This document shows, one piece after another, positions 54,993-63,687 of a stretch of DNA of 64,000 nucleotides (positions within the stretch are counted from its first letter, which is position 1; each line of letters starts with the position of its first letter). The notes under the pieces are model-generated. The model was not told the origin of the DNA. It saw nothing but the letters and a program-made list of their open reading frames with translations, and ran no database searches. The position numbers and the translations under genes were made by a program. Origin of the DNA: an uncultured Pelagibacteraceae bacterium (GTDB taxonomy: Bacteria > Pseudomonadota > Alphaproteobacteria > Pelagibacterales > Pelagibacteraceae); the NCBI GenBank assembly GCA_902513955.1, contig CABXOW010000004.1, positions 1 to 64,000 on the forward strand, read 5' to 3'.

Positions 54993-56852
54993 CTATGAAA
55001 CTTTTTTCTTCTCGTTCTCATCCACTATATGGTAGACAGGAACTTTTTCCATACTAAATTTACCGGTTTTAGGGTCTCTTCTAGAAACTGTTAGACAATG
55101 CCAATTATCATCGTCAAGCTTCATATGGTCACCTCTGTAATAATATCCTGGCCACCTAGTTTCTTCCCTAAACATCGTGTGTTCTGTTACACATTGAGAA
55201 GTAAGAGCTCTATGTTTTAGCTCCCAAGCTCTCATTAATTGATGGTAATCTTCAGCTCCAACATTTTCAAGATCTTCCTCTAACCAGGCTAATAGCTCTA
55301 AACCTCTTTTAAGCATATTAGCATTAGTCATGTAATTAGTTGCTATACCACCAACATATTCATCCATAATTCTTTGAAGTCTTTGAAGACCTTGAATTGG
55401 AGAAATAAAACTAGGAGAAACAGTACCCCCAGTAATTTCATTGCTTCCTACTGTGTAATTTTCTAACGGTTTATAAACTTTAGCTTTAAAATCTTCACAT
55501 TGTTTATCAGATACTTTTAAACCTTCAGCTTTTTTATCTTCAATGTACTTAACTGCAGCTTTAGCAGCTAATCTACCTTCGGTGAATGAACCTGATGAAA
55601 ATTTATGAGCACTTCCACCTACTGTATCACCTGCTCCAAATAATCCATCAATCGTAAGCATTCTATTGTATCCCCAGAAATAATCTGGTGGAGATAAATC
55701 TTCTGGACCACTTACCCAAGCTCCTGAACAAGTAGCATGAGAACCCATAACATATGGTTCTGATGTAGTTAATTCTGGGTTTGTATATTTTGGGTCAATG
55801 TTTTGAGATGCCCAAACAACTGCTTGACCAACAGTCATACCTAAGAAGTTTTCCCAGCCAACAGTTTCTAAATGTGGGTCTTGGAATGCTTCGGTTGTAA
55901 CCATATGAATTGGTCCGTCACCTGCCATCGTTTCTTGAATAAAAGCATGATTTCTTAAACATGTCGGAGTTGGATGATGATCAATATACTCACCAACTAG
56001 TTCTTTAGTTTGATCGTACCACTTTTTCTCATAATTCTCGCCATTTGCATTTTGAGTATAAGTTTTTAAATGTAAAAAATATGCACCAACTGGTCCATAA
56101 CCATCTTTAAATCTACATAACACAATTCTATTTTCCATTTGTGTCATTTTTGCTCCAGCAGCAATTGGTAATGCATAAGCTGAACCATTACTCCAAGGTG
56201 CATACCAAGTTCTACCCATTCCTTCTCCAACTGCTCTTGGTTTAAATATGTGAGAAGCTCCACCTGCTGCAACTATTACAGTCTTTGCTCTAAATACATG
56301 AAAATCTCCTGTTCTCATGTTAAATCCAACAGCTCCGCCAACTCTATTTTCTTGAGCTTCATCCATTAAAAGATGAGTAATCATAATTCTGTTATAAATT
56401 TTATCTGCTGATTTTTTTGCTGCTTCAGCAACAATTGGTTTGTAACTCTCTCCATGAATCATAATCTGCCATTTACCTTCTCTAAGATATCTACCAGTTT
56501 CTTCATTTTTCATCATCGGTAGCCCCCATTCATCAAACATATGAACTGTTGAGTCTACATGACGTGCCATATCATAACCTAAATCTTCTCTAACCATTCC
56601 CATTAAGTCATTTCTTGCATATCTTACATGGTCTTCAGGTTGGTTTTCATCCCATTGCATTCCCATGTAGCAGTTGATTGCATAAAGACCTTGAGCAACA
56701 GCTCCACTTCTATCAATATTAGCTTTTTCAACACAAATTATTTTCATATCTCTTCCCCAGTGCCTAGCTTCAAAAGTAGCTCCAGTTCCAGCCATACCAC
56801 CACCAACAACTAGAATGTCACAATCTTCATAATGTGTTTTATGTTTAGCCAT
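54993..56852 (-). CDS. aprA: adenylylsulfate reductase alpha subunit
   Basis: The FAD-containing catalytic subunit that interconverts adenosine 5'-phosphosulfate and sulfite plus AMP. The 619-aa protein shows the FAD motif ILVVGGGMAGTGATFEARHWG near the N-terminus, NIDRSGAVAQGLYAINCYMG, and the substrate-site segment GMTVGQAVVWASQN, with HKFSSGSFTEGRLAAKAAV. In a heterotroph without dsr genes the enzyme should run toward sulfite oxidation. It overlaps aprB by one base (TAATG). Confidence 0.95.
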   Translation of the reverse strand: MAKHKTHYEDCDILVVGGGMAGTGATFEARHWGRDMKIICVEKANIDRSGAVAQGLYAINCYMGMQWDENQPEDHVRYARNDLMGMVREDLGYDMARHVDSTVHMFDEWGLPMMKNEETGRYLREGKWQIMIHGESYKPIVAEAAKKSADKIYNRIMITHLLMDEAQENRVGGAVGFNMRTGDFHVFRAKTVIVAAGGASHIFKPRAVGEGMGRTWYAPWSNGSAYALPIAAGAKMTQMENRIVLCRFKDGYGPVGAYFLHLKTYTQNANGENYEKKWYDQTKELVGEYIDHHPTPTCLRNHAFIQETMAGDGPIHMVTTEAFQDPHLETVGWENFLGMTVGQAVVWASQNIDPKYTNPELTTSEPYVMGSHATCSGAWVSGPEDLSPPDYFWGYNRMLTIDGLFGAGDTVGGSAHKFSSGSFTEGRLAAKAAVKYIEDKKAEGLKVSDKQCEDFKAKVYKPLENYTVGSNEITGGTVSPSFISPIQGLQRLQRIMDEYVGGIATNYMTNANMLKRGLELLAWLEEDLENVGAEDYHQLMRAWELKHRALTSQCVTEHTMFREETRWPGYYYRGDHMKLDDDNWHCLTVSRRDPKTGKFSMEKVPVYHIVDENEKKKVS

Positions 56853-57322
56853 TAATAATAAACTCCTTTTTTAAATGAATCTTTAGGAACAGTTGGTAAT
56901 TCCTTTTCAGTGTTTAAACCCTCAGGTTCTAAATAAAGTCTTTGAGAATTTATTTCACCTTGATTAGGTTTTTCACCTTCAGCAAGTTTTGGAATAAATT
57001 TACCCCAAGGTTTAGTTGTAATTGGTGAAACAAAATCTTTGGTAGTTCCATTTCTAAACTTAATTTTCCACGAAATAGTTCCTTTTTCTTCTTCGCGTCT
57101 TACTCTCACACTATGTCCCATTGGAGCAAAGTCTGCATAACCTCTAACATCAATAGCATGATTTGGGCATGCTTTAACACAAGAATAACATTCCCAACAA
57201 AAATTTGGTTCTATATTTTTTGCACGTCTAATATTTTCATCAATATGCATTATATCTGATGGACAAATATCTACGCAATGACCACAACCATCACATCTAG
57301 TCATATATACAAATGTTGACAT
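56852..57322 (-). CDS. aprB: adenylylsulfate reductase beta subunit (2 x 4Fe-4S)
   Basis: The iron-sulfur partner of AprA, 156 aa. Two ferredoxin-type clusters are ligated by Cys10, 13, 16, 20 (RCDGCGHCVDICP) and Cys42, 45, 48, 52 (FCWECYSCVKACP). The C-terminal tail beyond residue 60 wraps around AprA in known structures. It passes electrons toward the membrane through AprM encoded upstream. Confidence 0.95.
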   Translation of the reverse strand: MSTFVYMTRCDGCGHCVDICPSDIMHIDENIRRAKNIEPNFCWECYSCVKACPNHAIDVRGYADFAPMGHSVRVRREEEKGTISWKIKFRNGTTKDFVSPITTKPWGKFIPKLAEGEKPNQGEINSQRLYLEPEGLNTEKELPTVPKDSFKKGVYY

Positions 57323-57348
57323 AATTTTATTTATTTCCTTTCGTCATA

Positions 57349-58149
57349 TTAATAATGTTTTGGTTCTTCTCTTTTCATACCTAATCCAAACTGTTTAGGT
57401 GCATCAGCTTCTGGAGGTAAATTATCTCTAGATCCATCAGCTTCAGCTAAATTTTTTTGTATTGCAGCTCCAGGTTTATAAAACATGTGTGCAAATTTTG
57501 ACCAATATACTCCTCCAAATAGAATTAGATTTGATACAATAAATAAAACTAAAAAAACTTTATCATCCCATCTATTATTTAAATTTAAAGATTGTAAATA
57601 AGACCAAATTAAACCAGTTAAAGAAGAAGCAACAAGCGCAAGTACAAATAAATCTGCTTTAATAATTCTATACCAAGGTTGAGCTTCTGAATAAACATCC
57701 ACTCTTAAAAAAAACCAAAACCAACCTCCACCAATAACTGTCATGATAGCACCAACATGCCAAATGATAGGCCAAAAAGATGGTGTTTCTGAAGATGAAG
57801 TTGAGTAACAAAAAATCATTATTGCCGATCCAATCCAGAATAAAATTGTTCCATACATTCCAAGTAAATGAGCTGCTCTTCTTTTTCCTGCCCCTAATTC
57901 AGATGTTGTTGCTATATCACTAACAATAGTTTTAGAAATAACTGATATTTTTTCAGTAGTATTTAAAGTTTTTGTTGCGGATAGTTTTGCTTTTTTTGCA
58001 TTGTCAAAAAAATATTTAACATTTTTTTTATGAATAATATCTAAGAGAGTTCCGACAACTATTAGTAATACCATTAAAACAACAAAAGACTGCATATATA
58101 TTGGTGATACAGTTTCTGCTAAAATAGAAAATGGATTTGTTACGAGCAT
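57349..58149 (-). CDS. aprM: AprM, membrane anchor of adenylylsulfate reductase
   Basis: A 266-aa integral membrane protein with about six helices and conserved His residues in helices (HLLGMYGTILFWIG, IWHVGAIMTVIGGGWFWFFL, WSKFAHMFYKPGAAIQK). It resembles the cytochrome b-like gamma subunits of nitrate and heterodisulfide reductases. In some sulfur oxidisers and in SAR11, aprM precedes aprBA and its product is thought to send the electrons from sulfite oxidation to quinone. It is the first gene of the operon; a good promoter lies 58 bases upstream. Confidence 0.88.
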   Translation of the reverse strand: MLVTNPFSILAETVSPIYMQSFVVLMVLLIVVGTLLDIIHKKNVKYFFDNAKKAKLSATKTLNTTEKISVISKTIVSDIATTSELGAGKRRAAHLLGMYGTILFWIGSAIMIFCYSTSSSETPSFWPIIWHVGAIMTVIGGGWFWFFLRVDVYSEAQPWYRIIKADLFVLALVASSLTGLIWSYLQSLNLNNRWDDKVFLVLFIVSNLILFGGVYWSKFAHMFYKPGAAIQKNLAEADGSRDNLPPEADAPKQFGLGMKREEPKHY

Positions 58150-58206
58150 GTTACCCTTATGTTAAATTTTTTAGTAAAATTAAAAAGTTTTTCTAATCTA
58201 CTTAAT

Positions 58207-58235
58207 TCTATAGTTCAACCCAAACTATTGGTCAA
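58207..58235 (-). promoter_or_regulatory. sigma-70-type promoter for aprM-aprB-aprA
   Basis: On the minus strand TTGACC (58235-58230) and TATAGA (58212-58207) are separated by exactly 17 bases. Transcription would start near 58200, 50 bases before the aprM start. Both hexamers are close to consensus. This is one of the best-formed promoters in the window. Confidence 0.6.
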
Positions 58236-58260
58236 TGTGTCTTTAATAACAACCTATAAT

Positions 58261-58659
58261 TTATATTTTACGTTTATAATGCTGTTTTTTTGCAATTACT
58301 GATCTTACACCTCCTTGAGGATTATCAACATCACCTTCTCTTCTTGGTATCAAATGAACATGACAATGCATAATTGATTGTCCAGCTTCTTTTCCAGCGT
58401 TAGTTCCAACATTAAATGCTTTTACACTTTTATCTTTTTCTATAACTTCTTGTTTGACAATCTTAATCAAATCATTACACGCAATTAATTCTTCATTAGA
58501 TAATTCAAAGTAATCCATTACATGTCTTTTTGGAATTATTAGGCAGTGGTGTTCAGATACAGGATAAGTATCATAACTTGCGTAAGCCAACTCATTTTCA
58601 TGGGCTATACCACTAATTTTTGAATTACAAAAAAGACAAGGATTATTAGGATCTTTCAT
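58261..58659 (-). CDS. HIT family nucleotide-binding protein
   Basis: A 132-aa histidine-triad protein. The active site is HCHVHLIPRR near residues 97-106, and the family motifs CLFCN at the start and HHCLIIPKRHV are clear. HIT proteins hydrolyse purine nucleotide phosphoramidates and dinucleotides. The N-terminal CLFC pair may bind zinc. Its start overlaps the aminotransferase stop by one base. Confidence 0.93.
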   Translation of the reverse strand: MKDPNNPCLFCNSKISGIAHENELAYASYDTYPVSEHHCLIIPKRHVMDYFELSNEELIACNDLIKIVKQEVIEKDKSVKAFNVGTNAGKEAGQSIMHCHVHLIPRREGDVDNPQGGVRSVIAKKQHYKRKI

Positions 58660-59435
58660 TATTTATATATATATTTTGGGCAATTGTTAACTGCAGATTT
58701 ATAATTTTTTAAAAGAATACGGTAATGTTTTAAACTATTTCGCTTCCATTTAATTTGATCAATTTTTTTAACTGATGCAACTCCTTTTCCAGAACCAATT
58801 AAAATAATTTCATCATACTCATTTAAAGAATTCACAAAAATTTCTTTTTTTATAATTTCTTTAATTTTTAAATTAAAAAATTTATATGTAATTCCTTTAT
58901 AAAATTTATCAGTTGGTGAAAAAACTTTATTGTTTTTAATAAAAAGCAAATTTGAAGTACCAGTTTCAAAAATTTTATTATTTGAGCATAATCCGATATC
59001 AGATTTAGAATTATCAAATTTTGATAGATGTTTTAAAATATCTTTATATTTTAAATTTTTAAATTCAGGTTTTTGTCTTTTTAAATTAACTAATTTTAAA
59101 TTAAAATTCATTTTTGGTTTCATACGGTTACGTAATGAAATAGATATAGTTTTTTTGTTAATAGCAATTCTCAATAAATGATTATATTTTTTTTTCGTAA
59201 CTAAATTTTTTTTTAATAATTTAAAGATATCAGATCTTATCGATGACTTTTTAATAGAATAAGCTTTCATAGATTTAATTAAATTATTAATATGTTCCTT
59301 AAAAAAAAGAATTTTTGGTGGATTTCCAAAAATCCACATCGTTGTAAACACTCCATGATCGCCCCAAAGATCTTTAAATTCAATTTCTTTAAGATCTTTA
59401 AGCTGATAAGATTTTTTTAATAAGAAATTTACCAT
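58659..59435 (-). CDS. pabC: class IV aminotransferase, aminodeoxychorismate lyase-like
   Basis: A 258-aa fold-type IV PLP enzyme. The PLP Lys is expected in the KDILKHLSKFDNSKSDIG segment, with the conserved KIFETGTSNLLF and the phosphate-binding KGITYKF. Encoded after pabA and pabB, it should release p-aminobenzoate from aminodeoxychorismate for folate. The gene overlaps pabA by 38 bases, unusually long for this window; no better downstream start is obvious. D-amino-acid or branched-chain aminotransferases share the fold. Confidence 0.78.
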   Translation of the reverse strand: MVNFLLKKSYQLKDLKEIEFKDLWGDHGVFTTMWIFGNPPKILFFKEHINNLIKSMKAYSIKKSSIRSDIFKLLKKNLVTKKKYNHLLRIAINKKTISISLRNRMKPKMNFNLKLVNLKRQKPEFKNLKYKDILKHLSKFDNSKSDIGLCSNNKIFETGTSNLLFIKNNKVFSPTDKFYKGITYKFFNLKIKEIIKKEIFVNSLNEYDEIILIGSGKGVASVKKIDQIKWKRNSLKHYRILLKNYKSAVNNCPKYIYK

Positions 59436-59955
59436 TTAAAGTTAAAAATGACTCTGGGTGAAATTGAAATCCATATATTTTATCAATGTTATTTTCAAAA
59501 GACATTGCGGCTCCTGAAATAACACATCTCATCGTTATATCAAAATTTTCTACAATAAAAGGTTCTTTTAATTTTAAAGAATGATAACGCCCTACTTTAA
59601 ATTTTTGTCCATCTTTAAATAGTTTGCTTGATTTATTAACAATTACTTCTGATTGAAAACCGTGATAAATCTTATCTTGTTCAATTATTTGTGCTCCTTC
59701 ACTAAATAATATTTGCTGAAACCCTAAACAAATACCTATTATCTTCTTTTTTCTCTTAAATTTTTTATAGATTTTTGATGAAAGAGGGTAATCTTTCGGC
59801 GAACCAGGTCCTGGTGAAAAAATTATTGTTGATGCTTGATTTAATTTTGATTTATTAATTTTGCTAAAATCATCACATTCTACATCTTCAAATAATGAGA
59901 ATTGATGTACTACATTGTGAGTAAACGAGTCTTTATGGTCAATTACATATATCAT
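59398..59955 (-). CDS. pabA: glutamine amidotransferase, PabA/TrpG family
   Basis: A 185-aa class I glutaminase that supplies ammonia to PabB. The catalytic triad is Cys76 in GICLGFQ, His166 and Glu168 in FQFHPES. The FSPGPGSPKDYP motif follows the family. It is followed by the lyase and preceded by pabB with a 4-base overlap (ATGA). The same subunit could serve anthranilate synthase. Confidence 0.9.
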   Translation of the reverse strand: MIYVIDHKDSFTHNVVHQFSLFEDVECDDFSKINKSKLNQASTIIFSPGPGSPKDYPLSSKIYKKFKRKKKIIGICLGFQQILFSEGAQIIEQDKIYHGFQSEVIVNKSSKLFKDGQKFKVGRYHSLKLKEPFIVENFDITMRCVISGAAMSFENNIDKIYGFQFHPESFLTLNGKFLIKKILSA

Positions 59956-61115
59956 TTATATAAATCAATTAATGCTTTAGCCTTAATAAAATTTTCGTTA
60001 AATTCATGTTTGGCATTGCTATCAATTACAACTCCTGAGGCAACTGAAATTTCAGATATATTTTTGTAATTTAATATTGATCTAATAATTATATTAAATC
60101 TCATATCTCCATTAAACTTAATAAAACCAAAACTTCCTGTATAAATATTTCTATTCTCTTTTTCCTGATTATTTAGGAGGTTAAGAGTACTTATTTTTGG
60201 ACATCCGATAACAGAGCCTCCCGGCATCATTGCTTTAATTATATCAATATTATTTATGTTTTTTTTTAATTTACCAATAACTAAACTAACGTAATGATAA
60301 AGATCTTTGTACTCTTCAACTGTTTTTTCTTTTTTAAGCTTTACACTTCCTGATTCACATATTCTTGAAAGATCATTTCTTTCCATATCTACAATCATAT
60401 TGTGTTCTTTGGTCTCTTTAATATTGTTTCTAAAAAAATTTAATGCTTTTGTTTTGTTAATCTTTTTAGTTTTTCTTAAAGTGCCAGCTATTGGTTTTGT
60501 TGATATAGATAAACCTTTTTTGTTGATTAAATTTTCAGGAGAACAGCTAATAATTGAATAATTTTTATCCTTAATCATGAAAGCTTCTGGTGCTAAATTA
60601 GTTTTTGTAAGTCTACAAAAAAAATCTAAAGGATCAATTTGCGATTTGTTCTTATATTTTGTGCATATTTTAATTTGGTATGTCTCACCAGCTCTTATTT
60701 TCTTTTTAAACTTATCAAAAATCTTAGTATATGATTTCTGGTTTATATTTATCTTAAATTTTTTATCTACTTTATGAGAAGAATTAAGATCATAAATTAG
60801 ATCTTCTTTTAGAATAATTTTAGTTTCTGGTTTATAAAATATTCCCTTAGGAAAATTAATACTTTTTTGCTGAGGTAGCTTAACTCCAATTAAATTATTT
60901 AATAATTCATAACCAAAAAAACCAATTAATAAATCTGTGTTTTTGTATTTTTTCTTTATCATATACTTTTGATTTAAAAACTTAATAATATTTTGATTAT
61001 TCAAAATTATCTTTTTTGAAAAATTAGTAAAAAGATCAAAACCTTTATTTGATTTGTAGATTATAAAAGGTTTCTTTGAATTATTAATGTTGTTTAAATA
61101 ATTTTTTTTATTCAA
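59952..61115 (-). CDS. pabB: aminodeoxychorismate synthase component I (PabB-like)
   Basis: A 387-aa chorismate-binding enzyme, shorter than E. coli PabB because the N-terminal region is reduced. Core motifs: RAGETYQIKICTKY, CSPENLI, KEHNMIVDMERNDLSRIC, YHYVSLVIG and MMPGGSVIGCPKI. The residue in the usual PIKGT motif of PabB, where Lys forms a covalent intermediate, is Ala210 here (KPIAGT), as in TrpE. Gene context (pabA, class IV aminotransferase) still favours p-aminobenzoate synthesis, but anthranilate synthase activity cannot be excluded. Confidence 0.82.
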   Translation of the reverse strand: MNKKNYLNNINNSKKPFIIYKSNKGFDLFTNFSKKIILNNQNIIKFLNQKYMIKKKYKNTDLLIGFFGYELLNNLIGVKLPQQKSINFPKGIFYKPETKIILKEDLIYDLNSSHKVDKKFKININQKSYTKIFDKFKKKIRAGETYQIKICTKYKNKSQIDPLDFFCRLTKTNLAPEAFMIKDKNYSIISCSPENLINKKGLSISTKPIAGTLRKTKKINKTKALNFFRNNIKETKEHNMIVDMERNDLSRICESGSVKLKKEKTVEEYKDLYHYVSLVIGKLKKNINNIDIIKAMMPGGSVIGCPKISTLNLLNNQEKENRNIYTGSFGFIKFNGDMRFNIIIRSILNYKNISEISVASGVVIDSNAKHEFNENFIKAKALIDLYK

Positions 61116-61119
61116 TTTT

Positions 61120-62340
61120 CTAAGTTGTTTGAAGTCTTGGAACTTGTTTTTCTATTATTGGTAAATGTATCAAGCCTGCAAAAATTGATAAAGCAATAGA
61201 TATATACCATGCATAATCATATGACCCATACAAGTCATGAAACACGCCTCCCAGGTAAGCTCCCAAAAAGGATCCAACTTGATGACTTAAAAAAACTATT
61301 CCATATAATAATCCTATATACTTTGTTCCAAAAATGAAGCCAACTAATCCCATTGTTGGTGGAACTGTTGAAAGCCATAAAAAGCCAAATGTAATACCAA
61401 ATAAAACTGCAATGATTGGGTTTGGTGGAAAAAAAATAAAAATACCTATAACCAAGCCTCTTGCTAAATAAATTGTACTCAAAATTAATTTTTTACTTAA
61501 TTTTTGAGCTAAATATCCTGATGTTAATGTACCAGCAATATTAAACAATCCTATCATTGACAAAATTGTTACAGTACACCACTCAGGTAATCCTCTGTCA
61601 TTAATATAAATTGGAATATGCGTAGCAACTAAAGCGATATGCCATCCACAAACAAAAAAACCTAAAGTTAAATATATAAAGCTTTTACTTTTAAAAGCTT
61701 CTTGAAGTGCCTCTTTTGGTGTTTGTTTATCGTCTATTATTCCACCAACAACATCTTTTGGTGTTGTTAAATAAAAAGCTAATATTAAACCTGCTAAAAT
61801 AAAAGCTGCAAATATTAAAAGGGTATTTTCCCATCCAAATTCAACAAGTGCATATCTTGTAAATACAGGAGATACAAAATAACCAAATGAACCAGCAGCA
61901 GTAACAATACCAATAGCAGCAGTTCTATTAGACTGAGGAAAATGTTTTGCAACAACAGAGACTGGAATACTGATTGCAGTTCCTCCAAGTGCAACTCCTA
62001 TTAATACACCAATACCAGTTACAAAATAAAGACCAGTATTATATTCTGAAACCAACATCAAAATACCAAGTAGATAAAAAATAAAACCAATAAATACGGC
62101 GATGTGACCACCATATTTGTCCGTAATAACACCGAACCAAGGTGCAAAAGCTCCCCATAAAAACATTTGAAGACCTAAAGCAAAACCAAACTGTGAAAGA
62201 GTTATTCCTAGATCGGTTGAAAAATTAAAATAAAACATTCCAAATGTTTGTCTTATTCCTAGGGAAATAATTACAATTAAACAAGCTGAAATCAAAGTAA
62301 TTAAAACTGTTTTGTTTTTAATAAATTTTTTAGTAGACAT
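61120..62340 (-). CDS. MFS transporter, monocarboxylate/oxalate-formate antiporter type
   Basis: A 406-aa, 12-helix major facilitator. The N-terminal segment IRQTFGMFYFNFSTDLGITLSQFGFALGLQMFLWGAFAPWFG resembles oxalate:formate and monocarboxylate MFS proteins, and the loop 2-3 motif is DKYGGHIAVFIGF. A second-half motif is SGYLAQKLSKKLI. Substrate unknown. It lies four bases before the pabB start and may share its transcript with metC upstream (7-base gap). Confidence 0.85.
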   Translation of the reverse strand: MSTKKFIKNKTVLITLISACLIVIISLGIRQTFGMFYFNFSTDLGITLSQFGFALGLQMFLWGAFAPWFGVITDKYGGHIAVFIGFIFYLLGILMLVSEYNTGLYFVTGIGVLIGVALGGTAISIPVSVVAKHFPQSNRTAAIGIVTAAGSFGYFVSPVFTRYALVEFGWENTLLIFAAFILAGLILAFYLTTPKDVVGGIIDDKQTPKEALQEAFKSKSFIYLTLGFFVCGWHIALVATHIPIYINDRGLPEWCTVTILSMIGLFNIAGTLTSGYLAQKLSKKLILSTIYLARGLVIGIFIFFPPNPIIAVLFGITFGFLWLSTVPPTMGLVGFIFGTKYIGLLYGIVFLSHQVGSFLGAYLGGVFHDLYGSYDYAWYISIALSIFAGLIHLPIIEKQVPRLQTT

Positions 62341-62347
62341 TCAAAGA

Positions 62348-63523
62348 TTACTTTAAATGTTTTAGTGATTGCTTAATATCAGCGATAAGGTCACTAGGAT
62401 CTTCAAGTCCAATATGCAATCTAACAAGATGTTCGTTTTTTGCCAATTTTAAGTAACTTCTATTTCCTTGTTCTCTTATATTTTGATGAAGAGCTAAACT
62501 TTCAAACCCACCCCAACTGTAACCATGACCAAATAGTTTTAAATTATTTACGAACTTAATAACTGATTTTTCGCTTTTCGCTTTAATTCTCAATCCCATT
62601 AATCCAGATGCACCTGAATAATATTTTTTCCACATTCTGAAATTATAAGAGTCTTTCTTATATGGGTATAATAATTTGATATTTTTGAATTTAGATAAAA
62701 ACTTGGCGACTTTTTTTGCATTTTCTCTATGACGATCTAATCTTACATCAAGCGTTCTTAATCCTCTTGTAATCAGATAAGCATCATCAGGTCCTAATCT
62801 CAAGCCTGTAATTCTTTCAGCAGCTTTAACTTTTGAAAAAACTTTTTTGCTAACCGCTAAACTACCACCCATCACATCAGAATGTCCTGAATAATATTTT
62901 GTGGCTGAGACAATAGACATATCAAAGCCTAGTTTAATTGGTTTAAGGAAATATGGAGTTCCCCATGTATTATCTATGGCTGTTAGAATTTTATTTTTCT
63001 TTGCTATAGAAATAATTTTTCCAAGATCTTGAAAGTCAAAAGTATTACTACCGGGATTTTCTACAAAAATTAATTTTGTTTTTTTTGTAATGCTTTTTTC
63101 TAAAGTTTTAAGATCATGCGGATCGTAAAATATTGTTTTGATTTTAAATTCTTTTAAAAAATCTTGAGAAAGTAATCTTGTAGGGCTGTAAACTGGATCA
63201 GCAACTATAATTTCATCTCCAGGTCTGGTTACACTAAATATTGCAAGAAATACTGATCCAAAACCAGTGGGTGTTAAAAAGGTATAATAACTCTCTTCTA
63301 GTTTTGATAAGATTTGCTGTAATATGTGAGTTGTAGATGTTCCTTGACGTCCATAATCAAAATGTCCACCGGTAGGATTTTTTTTTGCTTTATCTTGAGT
63401 TTTTCTAATATCTTGCATTGATTTAAAAATAATCGTTGATGCTCGAACAATTGGTGGATTTACTGACTGATTATGAAAGTCTTTTGCTGTGTGTTTTAAA
63501 AATGTCTTAAAAGAATTGCTCAT
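62348..63523 (-). CDS. metC: cystathionine beta-lyase (Cys/Met metabolism PLP enzyme)
   Basis: A 391-aa PLP enzyme of the gamma family. The Schiff-base Lys209 is in SIVSATKYYSGHSDVMGG, the PLP-phosphate region is TPTGFGSVFLAI, the cofactor Asp is in TAIDNTWGTPYF, and the C-terminal SWGGFESLAL motif carries the substrate Arg and Ser environment. It would cleave cystathionine to homocysteine, pyruvate and ammonia for methionine synthesis. Gamma-synthase or methionine gamma-lyase activity is possible from sequence alone. Confidence 0.85.
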   Translation of the reverse strand: MSNSFKTFLKHTAKDFHNQSVNPPIVRASTIIFKSMQDIRKTQDKAKKNPTGGHFDYGRQGTSTTHILQQILSKLEESYYTFLTPTGFGSVFLAIFSVTRPGDEIIVADPVYSPTRLLSQDFLKEFKIKTIFYDPHDLKTLEKSITKKTKLIFVENPGSNTFDFQDLGKIISIAKKNKILTAIDNTWGTPYFLKPIKLGFDMSIVSATKYYSGHSDVMGGSLAVSKKVFSKVKAAERITGLRLGPDDAYLITRGLRTLDVRLDRHRENAKKVAKFLSKFKNIKLLYPYKKDSYNFRMWKKYYSGASGLMGLRIKAKSEKSVIKFVNNLKLFGHGYSWGGFESLALHQNIREQGNRSYLKLAKNEHLVRLHIGLEDPSDLIADIKQSLKHLK

Positions 63524-63531
63524 AATAAAAT

Positions 63532-63560
63532 TTGATATGTTTATAAGACAATGCTATATC
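63532..63560 (+). promoter_or_regulatory. promoter for the 27-aa basic peptide gene
   Basis: TTGATA (63532-63537) and TATATC (63555-63560) are 17 bases apart. Transcription would start near 63567, about 32 bases before the ATG. It lies in the gap between the divergent metC and this small gene. Confidence 0.5.
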
Positions 63561-63598
63561 CCATAAAAAACGTCAATAAAATTAATAAATAGGATTTA

Positions 63599-63682
63599 AT
63601 GAGTTACCCAAAGAAACATAGAGGTAGAAGAAAACAAGGCTCTAAAAAGCGAAGAGCTAAGAGAAAAAATAAAAAGAAATAA
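63599..63682 (+). CDS. 27-aa strongly basic peptide, unknown
   Basis: ATG at 63599-63601, TAA at 63680-63682, preceded by AGGA four bases away and by a good promoter. The peptide starts MSYPKKHRGRRKQGSKKRRA and continues with only Lys, Arg and Asn; about 17 of 27 residues are basic. It is reminiscent of very small ribosomal proteins such as Thx or L34-like tails, but matches none that I can name. It converges with mnmA, with 5 bases between the stop codons. Binding to rRNA is a reasonable guess. Confidence 0.6.
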   Translation: MSYPKKHRGRRKQGSKKRRAKRKNKKK

Positions 63683-63687
63683 TTCCT

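Noticed and set aside
63599-63682. Assignment of the basic peptide to ribosomal protein Thx
   Set aside because: Composition and size are similar, but no specific Thx motif is present, so it is left as unknown.
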